DNA of 64,000 nucleotides from Prochlorococcus marinus str. MIT 9515 (GTDB lineage: Bacteria > Cyanobacteriota > Cyanobacteriia > PCC-6307 > Cyanobiaceae): positions 1,054,001-1,118,000 of the forward strand of contig NC_008817.1 of the NCBI RefSeq assembly GCF_000015665.1, written 5' to 3'. Of the stretch, positions 25,815 through 33,293 are shown piece by piece. The notes below the pieces were generated by a model, which saw only the letters and a program-made list of their open reading frames with translations, had not been told where the DNA came from and made no database searches. A program made the position numbers and the translations under genes. How positions within the stretch are numbered: position 1 is the first letter of the stretch; the number at the start of each line of letters is the position of its first letter.

Positions 25815-27206
25815 ATGAAAAAAAGAGTCATAGTATTAGATACCAACGTTCTTTTACATGATCCGGAATCTCCACTTCATTTCACTAAAGATGATGTTGT
25901 TATTCCAATTCAAGTAGTTGAAGAGGTCGATAGGTTTAAGCGTGATCCAAGTGAAAAAGGCAGGAATGCCCGAAGAGTTTCTAGATTATTGGATAGCTTT
26001 AGAGAGAGAGGGAATTTATCTTCTGGTGTGAGAATAAATAATAAAGATGCAGGTCAAATAAAAGTTGCTTTCTGTAGAAAAGAAACTACTGATAGGTTAC
26101 CCTCTGAGTTAAATGACAATAGTGGAGATAACAAGATTTTAGCGGTTGCTCTTGAACACAAAACTAATAAGGTATTGGCAAATTCTCCAGATGTAATTCT
26201 CATCTCTAAAGATACAAATTTAAGGATAAAGGCGGATGCAATTGGATTAAAAGCGGAAGACTACAGTAGCAATAAAATTTCTTTAGATAATTTAAATAGA
26301 GGATTTAGAGAGGTTATTTCTGATCAAAATGAAATTAATAAAATTCAAAAAGAAGGATTCATCTTTTTAAAAGATATTAAATTCAATTTAAAGCCAAGCT
26401 TATATTCTAATGAAGGTGTAATTCTCAGGGATAATCTTAAAGAAAATCATACATATTTATGCAGATATGACCCTATAGAAAAGAAATTGATTTCTTTGAA
26501 TTGGTTAAGAAGATCTAATTTAGGAAAAATAAAACCAAAAAATTTAGAACAAAGTTTTGCCTTGGATTTGCTCCTTGATCCAGATATTCAGTTGGTTACT
26601 CTTATAGGAAAAGCAGGTACAGGAAAAACTTTATTGGCATTAGCTGTGGGATTAAATTTAGTTGCAGATGAAAATATGTATGAAAGATTATTAGTCTCAA
26701 GACCTCCAATTTCTTTGGGGAAAGAATTAGGATTTCTTCCAGGCAGTTTAGATGAAAAATTAGCTCCATGGATGAAACCTATTATTGATAACTTGGATTA
26801 TTTAACAGGCTCAAAATTTAATAAAAAAGGTGAAAAAGTTGCACCTAAAGAGAGAGATAATAATGCAAGAAATTCATGGGAAGATCTCAAAGGGATGGGA
26901 CTTTTAGAGGTTGAAGCAATCAATTATATTCGCGGAAGGTCAATTTCACATCAATTTATTCTTATTGATGAGGCTCAAAATTTAACGCCTTTAGAAGTTA
27001 AGACGATCGTTACTAGGGCTGGTGAAGGTACAAAAATTGTATTCACTGGGGATCCAAATCAAATAGATCATCCTTATTTAGACTCTGATAGTAATGGTCT
27101 TACATGGTTGGCTAAAAAACTTCAGGGTCAGAAAATAGTTGGCCATATTACCCTGTCACAAGGCGAAAGAAGTGATTTAGCTGAATTGGCCGCAAATATC
27201 TTGTGA
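25815..27206 (+). CDS. PIN-PhoH ATPase (PhoH2/YlaK-like)
   Basis: 463 residues. The N-terminal PIN nuclease domain has VIVLDTNVLLHDP, VVEEVDRFKRD and later acidic SKDTNLRIKA. The C-terminal PhoH domain has a Walker A GKAGTGKTLLA (around 265) and LIDEAQNLTPLEVKTIVTR plus FTGDPNQID for Walker B and sensor. PhoH2 proteins are described as RNA helicase-ribonucleases, sometimes toxin-antitoxin linked. It is followed after 37 bases by a LOG gene; both have strong GGAGG-type ribosome sites, suggesting an operon. Confidence 0.9.
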   Translation: MKKRVIVLDTNVLLHDPESPLHFTKDDVVIPIQVVEEVDRFKRDPSEKGRNARRVSRLLDSFRERGNLSSGVRINNKDAGQIKVAFCRKETTDRLPSELNDNSGDNKILAVALEHKTNKVLANSPDVILISKDTNLRIKADAIGLKAEDYSSNKISLDNLNRGFREVISDQNEINKIQKEGFIFLKDIKFNLKPSLYSNEGVILRDNLKENHTYLCRYDPIEKKLISLNWLRRSNLGKIKPKNLEQSFALDLLLDPDIQLVTLIGKAGTGKTLLALAVGLNLVADENMYERLLVSRPPISLGKELGFLPGSLDEKLAPWMKPIIDNLDYLTGSKFNKKGEKVAPKERDNNARNSWEDLKGMGLLEVEAINYIRGRSISHQFILIDEAQNLTPLEVKTIVTRAGEGTKIVFTGDPNQIDHPYLDSDSNGLTWLAKKLQGQKIVGHITLSQGERSDLAELAANIL

Positions 27207-27243
27207 TTAAAAACTTAAAACATTAAAAAAATGGAGGAATTTT

Positions 27244-28128
27244 ATGAAAAAAAATTTAAATTGTGATTTTGCAAAAGAACGAAGTAATGAGGCTCAAGTC
27301 GTCGCTAGTAATTTAGAAGCAATTTTAAAATCTAACTCTTATAAACTTGCGCATGAAGATTTGGAATTACTAAATACTGATGAAATGCGAGGCGTTCGAA
27401 TGCTTCTTGAAATAACGAAGCCTGATCAAGCGATTGAAAAGGAAAATATAATTTCTACGGTTATTATTTTTGGTGGCGTTCATATATCAGAAGAAATCAC
27501 TTCAAAGAGAAGATTGGACGAGACTTCAAAACTTCTTGAAAAAGATCCAAAATCTACTTTGTTAATGCAAAAAGTAAAAAGATATAAGAATCTATATTCA
27601 ATGTCTCACTATTATTCTTCAGCTAGGGAATTATCTAAGTTAATATCAATTGAAACAAAATTAGAACGTCCTCATGCTCATGTGATAGTAACTGGGGGTG
27701 GACCTGGGATTATGGAAGCTGCTAATAGAGGGGCTTTTGATGCGGGTTGTAAATCTATTGGATTAAATATTAGTTTACCTAATGAACAGCATCCAAATTC
27801 ATTTATTACTCCGGGATTATGTTTTAAGTTTAACTATTTTGCTATGAGGAAATTTCATTTTGTTATGAGATCTGAGGCCGCAGTTTTTTTCCCCGGTGGA
27901 TTCGGAACTTTAGATGAATTATTTGAATTATTAACTTTGAGGCAAACTGGGATGAAGAAAAATATACCAATTATTTTATTTGGAAGAGATTATTGGAACA
28001 AAGTAATTAATTTTGAATATCTATGCGATATGGGTTTAATAGAGGAAAAGCATTTATCAATTTTTAAATATGCTGACAGTGCTCATGAGGCTTGGGCTTT
28101 GATAAAGAAGTTTAACAATAGTGATTGA
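27244..28128 (+). CDS. LOG-family phosphoribohydrolase-like protein
   Basis: 294 residues. The LOG signature appears as GGGPGIMEAANRGAFDAG and later FPGGFGTLDELFELLTLRQTG (PGGxGTxxE). The family hydrolyses nucleoside 5'-monophosphates to base plus ribose 5-phosphate and was originally misnamed lysine decarboxylase. The N-terminal 80 residues are longer than in plant LOG. Ribosome site TGGAGG lies upstream. Partner of the PhoH gene in module 4. Confidence 0.88.
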   Translation: MKKNLNCDFAKERSNEAQVVASNLEAILKSNSYKLAHEDLELLNTDEMRGVRMLLEITKPDQAIEKENIISTVIIFGGVHISEEITSKRRLDETSKLLEKDPKSTLLMQKVKRYKNLYSMSHYYSSARELSKLISIETKLERPHAHVIVTGGGPGIMEAANRGAFDAGCKSIGLNISLPNEQHPNSFITPGLCFKFNYFAMRKFHFVMRSEAAVFFPGGFGTLDELFELLTLRQTGMKKNIPIILFGRDYWNKVINFEYLCDMGLIEEKHLSIFKYADSAHEAWALIKKFNNSD

Positions 28129-28155
28129 TTTTTAAGACATCATAATCTTTTAGCC

Positions 28156-28175
28156 CACGCAAAACTCACGCAAAT
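28156..28175. repeat. Module 4 right iterons (CACGCAAA)
   Basis: CACGCAAAA at 28156 and CACGCAAAT at 28167, 11 bases apart, 86 bases before att copy 4; they match the left end of the module. Confidence 0.88.
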
Positions 28176-28260
28176 CACAACTATTTAGTCCGAATTAGGC
28201 CACACTTATTTCTCTGAAAGTACTGATAGCAAGACAAGTCTCAGTTATAGCTTCAATCTT

Positions 28261-28325
28261 GCGGGTACTTTGGGAACACTAGGTCGCAGGTTCGAATCCT
28301 GTCGCCCCGACTCAATCAAAACCAA
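28261..28325 (+). repeat. tRNA-Pro 3' fragment plus trailer (att-like copy 4)
   Basis: The match to tRNA-Pro begins at GCGGGT and runs through the 3' end and 15 bases of trailer (CTCAATCAAAACCAA), so the duplicated block extends beyond the tRNA. Two substitutions (GTACT, GAACAC) break the anticodon stem. A terminator-like hairpin follows. Confidence 0.92.
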
Positions 28326-28439
28326 TTCATAGGAAGCCATTCCAATGTTGCCTTTTTTCTTTCTCATTTGTCTTAAAAACTTAAATAGCTATTATTTGTA
28401 TAACCTTGTAGGCTTTGTCCAGTTAATCGCTAACCACCA

Positions 28440-28703
28440 CTACCACTTTGGCTCAGTAACCTGCCATCCTGAGGTGATTAATTGTTGGTACTCTTTACGA
28501 GCATCTTCAATTTTAATTTCCTTTCTAGTCTTCATAAAAGGTGGTGATTCACCATTAGAACCAACAACAATTCCACTATCAACAAACATATACTCAAAAA
28601 ACTTATCCTTATTATTTCTATTTTTTGTAAAACGTCTTACCTCAGTCCAGTTAGGACATATTAACCATGCCTCTTCTGTTAGTTTCCTAGAGTCCTTATC
28701 CAT
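28440..28703 (-). CDS. DUF1651 family protein, paralogue 1
   Basis: 87 residues: WLICPNWTEVRRFTKNRNNK, then DKFFEYMFVDSGIVV and DARKEYQQLITSGWQVTEPKW. DUF1651 is a picocyanobacterial family with WL at the start and a W-rich C-terminus; function unknown. It is very close to the gene at 35613 (shared NRxNKDKFFEYMFxDSG) and more distant from the one at 45630. Confidence 0.8.
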   Translation of the reverse strand: MDKDSRKLTEEAWLICPNWTEVRRFTKNRNNKDKFFEYMFVDSGIVVGSNGESPPFMKTRKEIKIEDARKEYQQLITSGWQVTEPKW

Positions 28704-28765
28704 TTACTATCATTTCCGTACTTTAGGTTTCTCCTCACAACCTAGTGGTGGGAGTAGTAAGTGTT

Positions 28766-28945
28766 TCATTTCTTTGAAGGAATATTATTTTTAACCTTTT
28801 CCTTTTCTTTTTTTTCTAATTGATGTTCTGGAGGACAATAATAATCATTGCATTCATCTAAACAATTCCCACTATTTCCATGACTTAACATTGGTGCTAT
28901 TGGTAAAGCGAGGGCTGCTAGTAGTGGGAGTAGTAAGCGTCTCAT
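28766..28945 (-). CDS. Small secreted cysteine-containing protein
   Basis: 59 residues: signal peptide MRRLLLPLLAALALPIAPML, then SHGNSGNCLDECNDYYCPPE with three Cys, and a Lys/Glu-rich tail. Its ATG overlaps the TGA of the upstream gene (ATGA), so the two are coupled. It probably acts in the periplasm or lumen. Function unknown. Confidence 0.65.
   Translation of the reverse strand: MRRLLLPLLAALALPIAPMLSHGNSGNCLDECNDYYCPPEHQLEKKEKEKVKNNIPSKK
28769..28769 (-). other. Relic signal-peptide start (28709-28769 region)
   Basis: Reading minus from ATG 28769, overlapping the previous stop as ATGA, the frame is MKHLLLPPLGCEEKPKVRK then TGA. The first 8 codons match the signal peptide of the gene at 28766-28945, but the rest is lost. 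Confidence 0.5.
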
Positions 28946-29289
28946 TTATTTAATCCCATTATTATGAGGTTTGTTTTCTTTGTACTTGCCCATCGTTTCT
29001 TAGTTAGCTCTTGATATTCAGGACTATTGTAAGCATCTATCGCAGCTTGCTTTGAGGGGAATGAAATGACGACTGATAGTTCTCCACCTCTACCTTCAAC
29101 AATTTGAGGCTCAGAATCTTTCATAACTAAAGATCCTCCTACTGACTTAAGCCAAGGTTTAAATTCTTGAACATATTCTTTGAAAGCTACTGGTTTTTTA
29201 ACTGTGGTAATTAACAGCCAAAAGCCTGAAGCATTGACAGAAGTAGGCAAAGAAAGGGCAAGTAATAAAGGTATTAATATTTTACGCAT
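28942..29289 (-). CDS. Exported DUF1330-like dimeric alpha-beta barrel protein
   Basis: 115 residues: signal peptide MRKILIPLLLALSLPTSVNA, then a ferredoxin-like fold with YVQEFKPWLKSVGGSLVMKD, GRGGELSVVISFPSKQAAIDAYNSPEYQEL and KRWASTKKTNLIIMG, as in DUF1330. A broken paralogue lies at 37287-37467. The TTGACAGTCGAT box and hairpin are immediately upstream, six bases from the ATG. Confidence 0.7.
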   Translation of the reverse strand: MRKILIPLLLALSLPTSVNASGFWLLITTVKKPVAFKEYVQEFKPWLKSVGGSLVMKDSEPQIVEGRGGELSVVISFPSKQAAIDAYNSPEYQELTKKRWASTKKTNLIIMGLNK

Positions 29290-29296
29290 TTAAAAA

Positions 29297-29333
29297 AGAG
29301 GGTTTTATCCCTCTATGTTAGATCGACTGTCAA
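29297..29333 (-). promoter_or_regulatory. TTGACAGTCGAT promoter-like box with hairpin
   Basis: On the minus strand TTGACAGTCGATCTAA (29333-29318), then -10-like TAACAT, hairpin AGAGGGATAAAACCCTCT (29314-29297) and T6, ending six bases before the ATG at 29289. If TAACAT is the -10 box, transcription would start at the hairpin. Confidence 0.7.
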
Positions 29334-29337
29334 TCAA

Positions 29338-29451
29338 TTAGTAATTAATTAATTTTTTATTTTCATCTCTTTTATTTATTCTTAACCCAATAAACAGCAT
29401 CCATATAACTGCAAAGACAATTGGTAGGAAAACGATAGCAAGTTTCATCAT
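29338..29451 (-). CDS. Single-helix membrane mini-protein
   Basis: 37 residues: MMKLAIVFLPIVFAVIWMLF, then IGLRINKRDENKKLINY. The topology is a helix plus basic tail, similar in shape to PsbY but not the same sequence. Either of two adjacent ATGs (29451, 29448) may be used. Coding-like and just upstream of the box at 29318. Confidence 0.55.
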   Translation of the reverse strand: MMKLAIVFLPIVFAVIWMLFIGLRINKRDENKKLINY

Positions 29452-29552
29452 TTTTTAAAAGTGTTATTTGATGAAAATAATAACCTTTAAATAAAAAACT
29501 AATGATAGGTACTTTATCTAAAAAATCCGATTTTGTTCTACTATGTGCCTTC

Positions 29553-29669
29553 TTAGCTAGGTAGTTGGTGAGTAGGAGGTGCGTGAAACTTCCTCTTCTT
29601 TCTTTTTAATCTCTTATACCCAACAAAAGAAACCAATATCAATAATAAAATAGTTATGGAGTTAATCAT
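29553..29669 (-). CDS. Single-helix membrane mini-protein with basic tail
   Basis: 38 residues: MINSITILLLILVSFVGYKR, then LKRKKRKFHAPPTHQLPS. One N-terminal helix and a strongly basic cytoplasmic tail. No family recognised. Confidence 0.5.
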   Translation of the reverse strand: MINSITILLLILVSFVGYKRLKRKKRKFHAPPTHQLPS

Positions 29670-29859
29670 TTTTTAAAAAAACTTATATATATATATATAT
29701 ATACAAACTTATTTCTAATAAATATCAAATATTTTTACTTTATCTGATTTTATTAAAAAGAAAAAATAAACATTAAAAATGATGTGAATACTAGTTCAAA
29801 TATCCCAGTAAAGACCAGCAATGAAAATCCCATAAATTACGAGTGAAGATGTAAGGAAA

Positions 29860-29976
29860 TCAGCCTTGCCGCTGCTTGTTTCTGGGCTTTTTCTTATTGA
29901 TTACATATAGCCTGCCCCTCCTTTTTACTATTTGATCATCTTGATCGATTTTTTTGATAGAGGATCTTACTTTCAT
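29860..29976 (-). CDS. rpmJ: bL36 paralogue lacking zinc-binding cysteines
   Basis: 38 residues: [20 protein letters not shown], then [18 protein letters not shown]. The frame MKVRSSxKK...RRGRLYVI...PRxKQRQG is ribosomal protein bL36, but all positions that hold Cys/His in the zinc-binding form are D, Q or N. Such C-minus paralogues replace the zinc form when zinc is scarce and are typically Zur-controlled; a GAAATG...CATTTC palindrome stands 38 bases upstream. Island location suggests transferred zinc-sparing cargo. Confidence 0.85.
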   Translation of the reverse strand: MKVRSSIKKIDQDDQIVKRRGRLYVINKKKPRNKQRQG

Positions 29977-30014
29977 AATTTAAAAACTGACATTTAGATC
30001 AATTATATATATTA

Positions 30015-30035
30015 TAGAAATGATTATCATTTCTA
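30015..30035. promoter_or_regulatory. Zur/Fur-like operator palindrome
   Basis: A 10-bp inverted repeat around one central base, core GAAATGATTATCATTTC. It lies between the divergent bL36 paralogue (start 29976) and the gene at 30057. The GAAATG/CATTTC arms are those of Zur-type boxes and the GATTATC core also recalls Fur boxes. A metal-dependent repressor of both directions is inferred. Confidence 0.65.
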
Positions 30036-30056
30036 TTTGTCAAACTTAATGAATTT

Positions 30057-30275
30057 ATGAACTTAAAATTTTCCTGGTATGTTTCAAACCAGCTCCAAGA
30101 TTGGATTGTAAGTAAAAAACCTTTTTATCCAAATTTAGAAGAATGCATTAATTGGGTAAAAGATAAATTGAAAAGAGAGGGTTCAAGCTATGAGCTAACA
30201 AAAGAAGATCTTGAAGATATTGAAATGGCTTACGAATTTCAAACAAGTGATATAAATCAGAGATTAATCAATTAA
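30057..30275 (+). CDS. Small protein of the DWI...YP..EC..W family
   Basis: 72 residues: LQDWIVSKKPFYPNLEECIN, then WVKDKLKREGSSYELTKEDLEDI. A paralogue at 36305 shares DWIxxxxPxYPxxxxCxxWxK and Y-x-x-TKxD. Helical, soluble; function unknown. It is divergent from the bL36 paralogue across the Zur/Fur-like palindrome, so probably metal-regulated. Confidence 0.65.
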   Translation: MNLKFSWYVSNQLQDWIVSKKPFYPNLEECINWVKDKLKREGSSYELTKEDLEDIEMAYEFQTSDINQRLIN

Positions 30276-30299
30276 TATTTGGTTAATTATCAATTTTTG

Positions 30300-30510
30300 A
30301 ATTTTAGCTTAGAGGTAAGTAAATACGAAAAATTCAATAATACTGAAAATAATACTGCTGAATATTCTAAAAGAGCTGAAAAGAGACTAGAAAATATGAA
30401 GACTCATGCTCGAATGCTGGGTAAATTCTTCTTGGTTTAATGACCCTAAATATGGCGAAGAATATAGAAATATCTTAAATGAGCAAGAAAATAATACTTT
30501 TATTGATTGA
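30300..30510 (+). pseudogene. Frameshifted small gene
   Basis: One frame reads NFSLEVSKYEKFNN, AEKRLENMKTHARMLG and stops. The +1 frame continues CWVNSSWFNDPKYGEEYRN, NEQENNTFID and stops. The two parts are contiguous and both look coding. No start is clear. Function unknown. Confidence 0.35.
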
Positions 30511-30602
30511 CAGTTAATCGCTTGGGGATTTACTTCCTTTTTTTTCTGAGTGAAAAAACTTTCTGGGTATTTTAATTTAAATAGGTTCTTTTGATACAGG
30601 TA

Positions 30603-31343
30603 TCAGTTAATTTGATTTAGAAACTTTCTACTCCTTTCATTACTAGCATTTGAAAAGAAAGCTTGAGGAGAGGACATTTCTACAATCTTTCCTGAATCAA
30701 TAAATAAAACTTGATCACTTACTTCTTTAGCAAATTTAATTTCATGTGTTACTACAATCATAGTCATACCTTGATCAGCAAGCCTTCTCATTGCATCAAG
30801 CACTTCATTAATACGCTCAGGGTCTAAAGCACTAGTAGGTTCATCAAATAATAATAATTCAGGTTTTAATGCTAAAGATCTTGCAATAGCAACTCTTTGT
30901 TGCTCTCCACCACTAAGTTGACCAGGATACTTATTTGCATGAGATTCTATTCCCATTTGACAAAGTAGATTCATCCCATATTCTTCTGCTTCTTTTTTAT
31001 TACGTTTTTGAACCTGGATCGGAGCAAGTGTTATGTTTTCTAAAATTGATAAATGAGGAAACAAATTAAATTGCTGGAAAACCATCCCAACTCTACGTCT
31101 AATTTTTTGAATTTTTCTTTCGTCAGAATCTGCCCTAATTTTTATCCCTAAAACATTTAATTCACCTTTATCAAAAGTCTCAAGACCATTAATAGTTCTA
31201 ATAAGTGTACTTTTCCCTGATCCCGATGGCCCCATAATCACAAGAACTTTACCTTGATCTAAGGTAAATGAAACTTTATTAAGAGCAAGAGTACCTTTAG
31301 CATAAGATTTAGTGAGATTTTTAGCACTTAGTATTGGCTTCAT
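30603..31343 (-). CDS. aapP: Amino-acid ABC transporter ATP-binding protein (AapP/BgtA type)
   Basis: 246 residues: Walker A GPSGSGKS (38-45), Q-loop VFQQFNLFPH, signature LSGGEQQRVAIARS and Walker B LLLFDEPTSALDP. It is the polar-amino-acid importer ATPase (GlnQ/AapP subfamily). Last gene of a four-gene minus-strand operon with both permeases and the binding protein. Confidence 0.95.
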   Translation of the reverse strand: MKPILSAKNLTKSYAKGTLALNKVSFTLDQGKVLVIMGPSGSGKSTLIRTINGLETFDKGELNVLGIKIRADSDERKIQKIRRRVGMVFQQFNLFPHLSILENITLAPIQVQKRNKKEAEEYGMNLLCQMGIESHANKYPGQLSGGEQQRVAIARSLALKPELLLFDEPTSALDPERINEVLDAMRRLADQGMTMIVVTHEIKFAKEVSDQVLFIDSGKIVEMSSPQAFFSNASNERSRKFLNQIN

Positions 31344-31353
31344 AAGTATAAAA

Positions 31354-32373
31354 TTAAAATCCTTTGTTAATTGTCATTCTCTGCTCGAGCTTTTTTGAAA
31401 CAAATGCCATAACTGTGCAAAATAACCAGTATACGGAAGCTAACCAAATATATACTTCAATATATTGTCCTATGAATTCTGGATTGGCAAGAATACTTCT
31501 ACTTACCCCAAGTAATTCCATTAAACCTAGGATAGACATTAAAGATGTATTTTGAAAAAGCCCAATTAACTGGTTTGTAATAGCTGGCAATGCAACTCTT
31601 AAGGCTTGAGGAATAAGAATAAATATATTGACTTGATATTTGTTCAAGCCAAGACTTTTAGCAGCTTCTATTTGATTATTAGGTATTGATTGTAATCCCC
31701 CGCGAATATCTTCAGCTATATATGCTGAAACAAATAAAGTAAATGCTATTATTGCCCTCCAGACACGTTCTATTTCTAGACCGACAGGTAGAAATAAAGG
31801 TATTAACAATTGTCCAAAAAAAAGTACGGCGATAAGAGGAACAGCTCTCATTACATCAATATAAAAAGAACTTAGTTTTTGAATTAAAAACATTGAACTT
31901 CTTCTGCAAAGAGCTAATACAATTCCAATTGGCAAAGAAAAAAGAATACTACAAGAAGTTATAAGAATTGTTAGTGTTAACCCACCCCAATGACGAGTCA
32001 TTACAGGAACTAAACCCAAACCACCATTTAGCAAGTAAATCCCTAAAGGTACTGTTCCCATCCATCCAAAAATTAAATTTTTACGGAGCCAATTCCATTT
32101 TGGGCCATAAACAGTAATAAAGGTAATAGATAAAAGACTTAAGAACCAAAGAGTAGGCCTCCATTGCTCATTAATTGGAAAGCTCCCAAATGCATATAAA
32201 TTAAGATTTGATGTTACAACTTTCCAATTTGATTTAAAAAAAATCCAAGTTGAAATTTTTAAAGTCAATAAAATTGAAAACACAAAAAATATAAAATTGA
32301 AAAAATTATATTTTGGTTTTGATTTTAAAAATTTTTTAAGTTTTTTAAATGAATGTGTATTTAAATTATTCAT
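31354..32373 (-). CDS. aapM: Amino-acid ABC transporter permease (AapM/NatH type)
   Basis: 339 residues, an unusually long His/Glu/Gln/Arg-type permease. Extra N-terminal helices lie before the conserved core, with an EAA loop IEAAKSLGLNKYQVNIFILIP near residue 240. It forms the membrane channel with the preceding permease. Seven bases separate it from that gene. Confidence 0.92.
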   Translation of the reverse strand: MNNLNTHSFKKLKKFLKSKPKYNFFNFIFFVFSILLTLKISTWIFFKSNWKVVTSNLNLYAFGSFPINEQWRPTLWFLSLLSITFITVYGPKWNWLRKNLIFGWMGTVPLGIYLLNGGLGLVPVMTRHWGGLTLTILITSCSILFSLPIGIVLALCRRSSMFLIQKLSSFYIDVMRAVPLIAVLFFGQLLIPLFLPVGLEIERVWRAIIAFTLFVSAYIAEDIRGGLQSIPNNQIEAAKSLGLNKYQVNIFILIPQALRVALPAITNQLIGLFQNTSLMSILGLMELLGVSRSILANPEFIGQYIEVYIWLASVYWLFCTVMAFVSKKLEQRMTINKGF

Positions 32374-32380
32374 TAATAAT

Positions 32381-33274
32381 TTATATCCTTTTTTTCATTA
32401 TTGATTTATCAATAATTTCCATTACTTTTGTTATTAATAAATTAAGGATTAAAAAACTGAAAAGTAAAATTATAAAGCACTCTAAAGCTCTTCCCGTTTG
32501 GTTTATTATCGTATCATTTATCGCATAAATATCTGAATATCCTACGGCTATAGCGAGCGTACTATTTTTTGCAAGATTTAAATATTGACTTGTAAGTCCT
32601 GGAATAAAGGCTGGTAATGCTTGAGGTATTATTATTTTAATAAATCCTTGTTTCTCAGAAATACCTAAACTTCGAAATGCTTCCCATTGACCTAAAGGGA
32701 CAGACTGAATTCCCCCTCTAATTACTTCCGCAATAAACGCACTTGAAAATATACTTAAACCAAACAATAATGCTGAAAACTCTGAAGAGAAATTAAGTCC
32801 AAATAACTCTATCCCTCTATTTGAAATATTCACTATATTTCTTACATTCAAAAAAGAATTATTTCTAATACTCAAAAATCCAACAAAATACCAACACATA
32901 AGTTGGATTAATAGTGGTGTCTGTCTAATAACTGTAATATATCCAGCTGTAAAAATTCTAAAAAATGAATTTTTACCTACTCTCAAAAAACCTATTAATG
33001 TTCCAAGACAAGTCGCTAAAATAAGAGATGAAATAATAACTTTCAAGCTATTCATCCATCCAATAAAAATGGCCCATGCATAATTATCTGAAGGACTGTA
33101 GGGCAAGGAATGTTCTGCTAAAGAAAAGCTTGCTGGCTTTATTAACCAATCAAACTTGAATCCTATGTCCGTTCTTTTAAGGTTAATCATTAAATTATTA
33201 ATTAATATCCCTAAAAAACCAAGAACGGCAAACATCAAAACAAACTGAAGAACTATTTTTTTATTTTTACTCAT
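32381..33274 (-). CDS. aapQ: Amino-acid ABC transporter permease (AapQ/NatG type)
   Basis: 297 residues with about six helices; EAA loop WEAFRSLGISEKQGFIKIII and the conserved RQTPLLIQLMCWYF segment. Shorter than proteobacterial AapQ (about 400) because the periplasmic loop is reduced. Second gene of the operon. Confidence 0.92.
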   Translation of the reverse strand: MSKNKKIVLQFVLMFAVLGFLGILINNLMINLKRTDIGFKFDWLIKPASFSLAEHSLPYSPSDNYAWAIFIGWMNSLKVIISSLILATCLGTLIGFLRVGKNSFFRIFTAGYITVIRQTPLLIQLMCWYFVGFLSIRNNSFLNVRNIVNISNRGIELFGLNFSSEFSALLFGLSIFSSAFIAEVIRGGIQSVPLGQWEAFRSLGISEKQGFIKIIIPQALPAFIPGLTSQYLNLAKNSTLAIAVGYSDIYAINDTIINQTGRALECFIILLFSFLILNLLITKVMEIIDKSIMKKRI

Positions 33275-33293
33275 TCTTCAACATATGTTGAAA

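Noticed and set aside
28345-28794. 149-residue plus-strand frame
   Set aside because: Antisense to the DUF1651 gene at 28440 and to small secreted gene ends; no family features.
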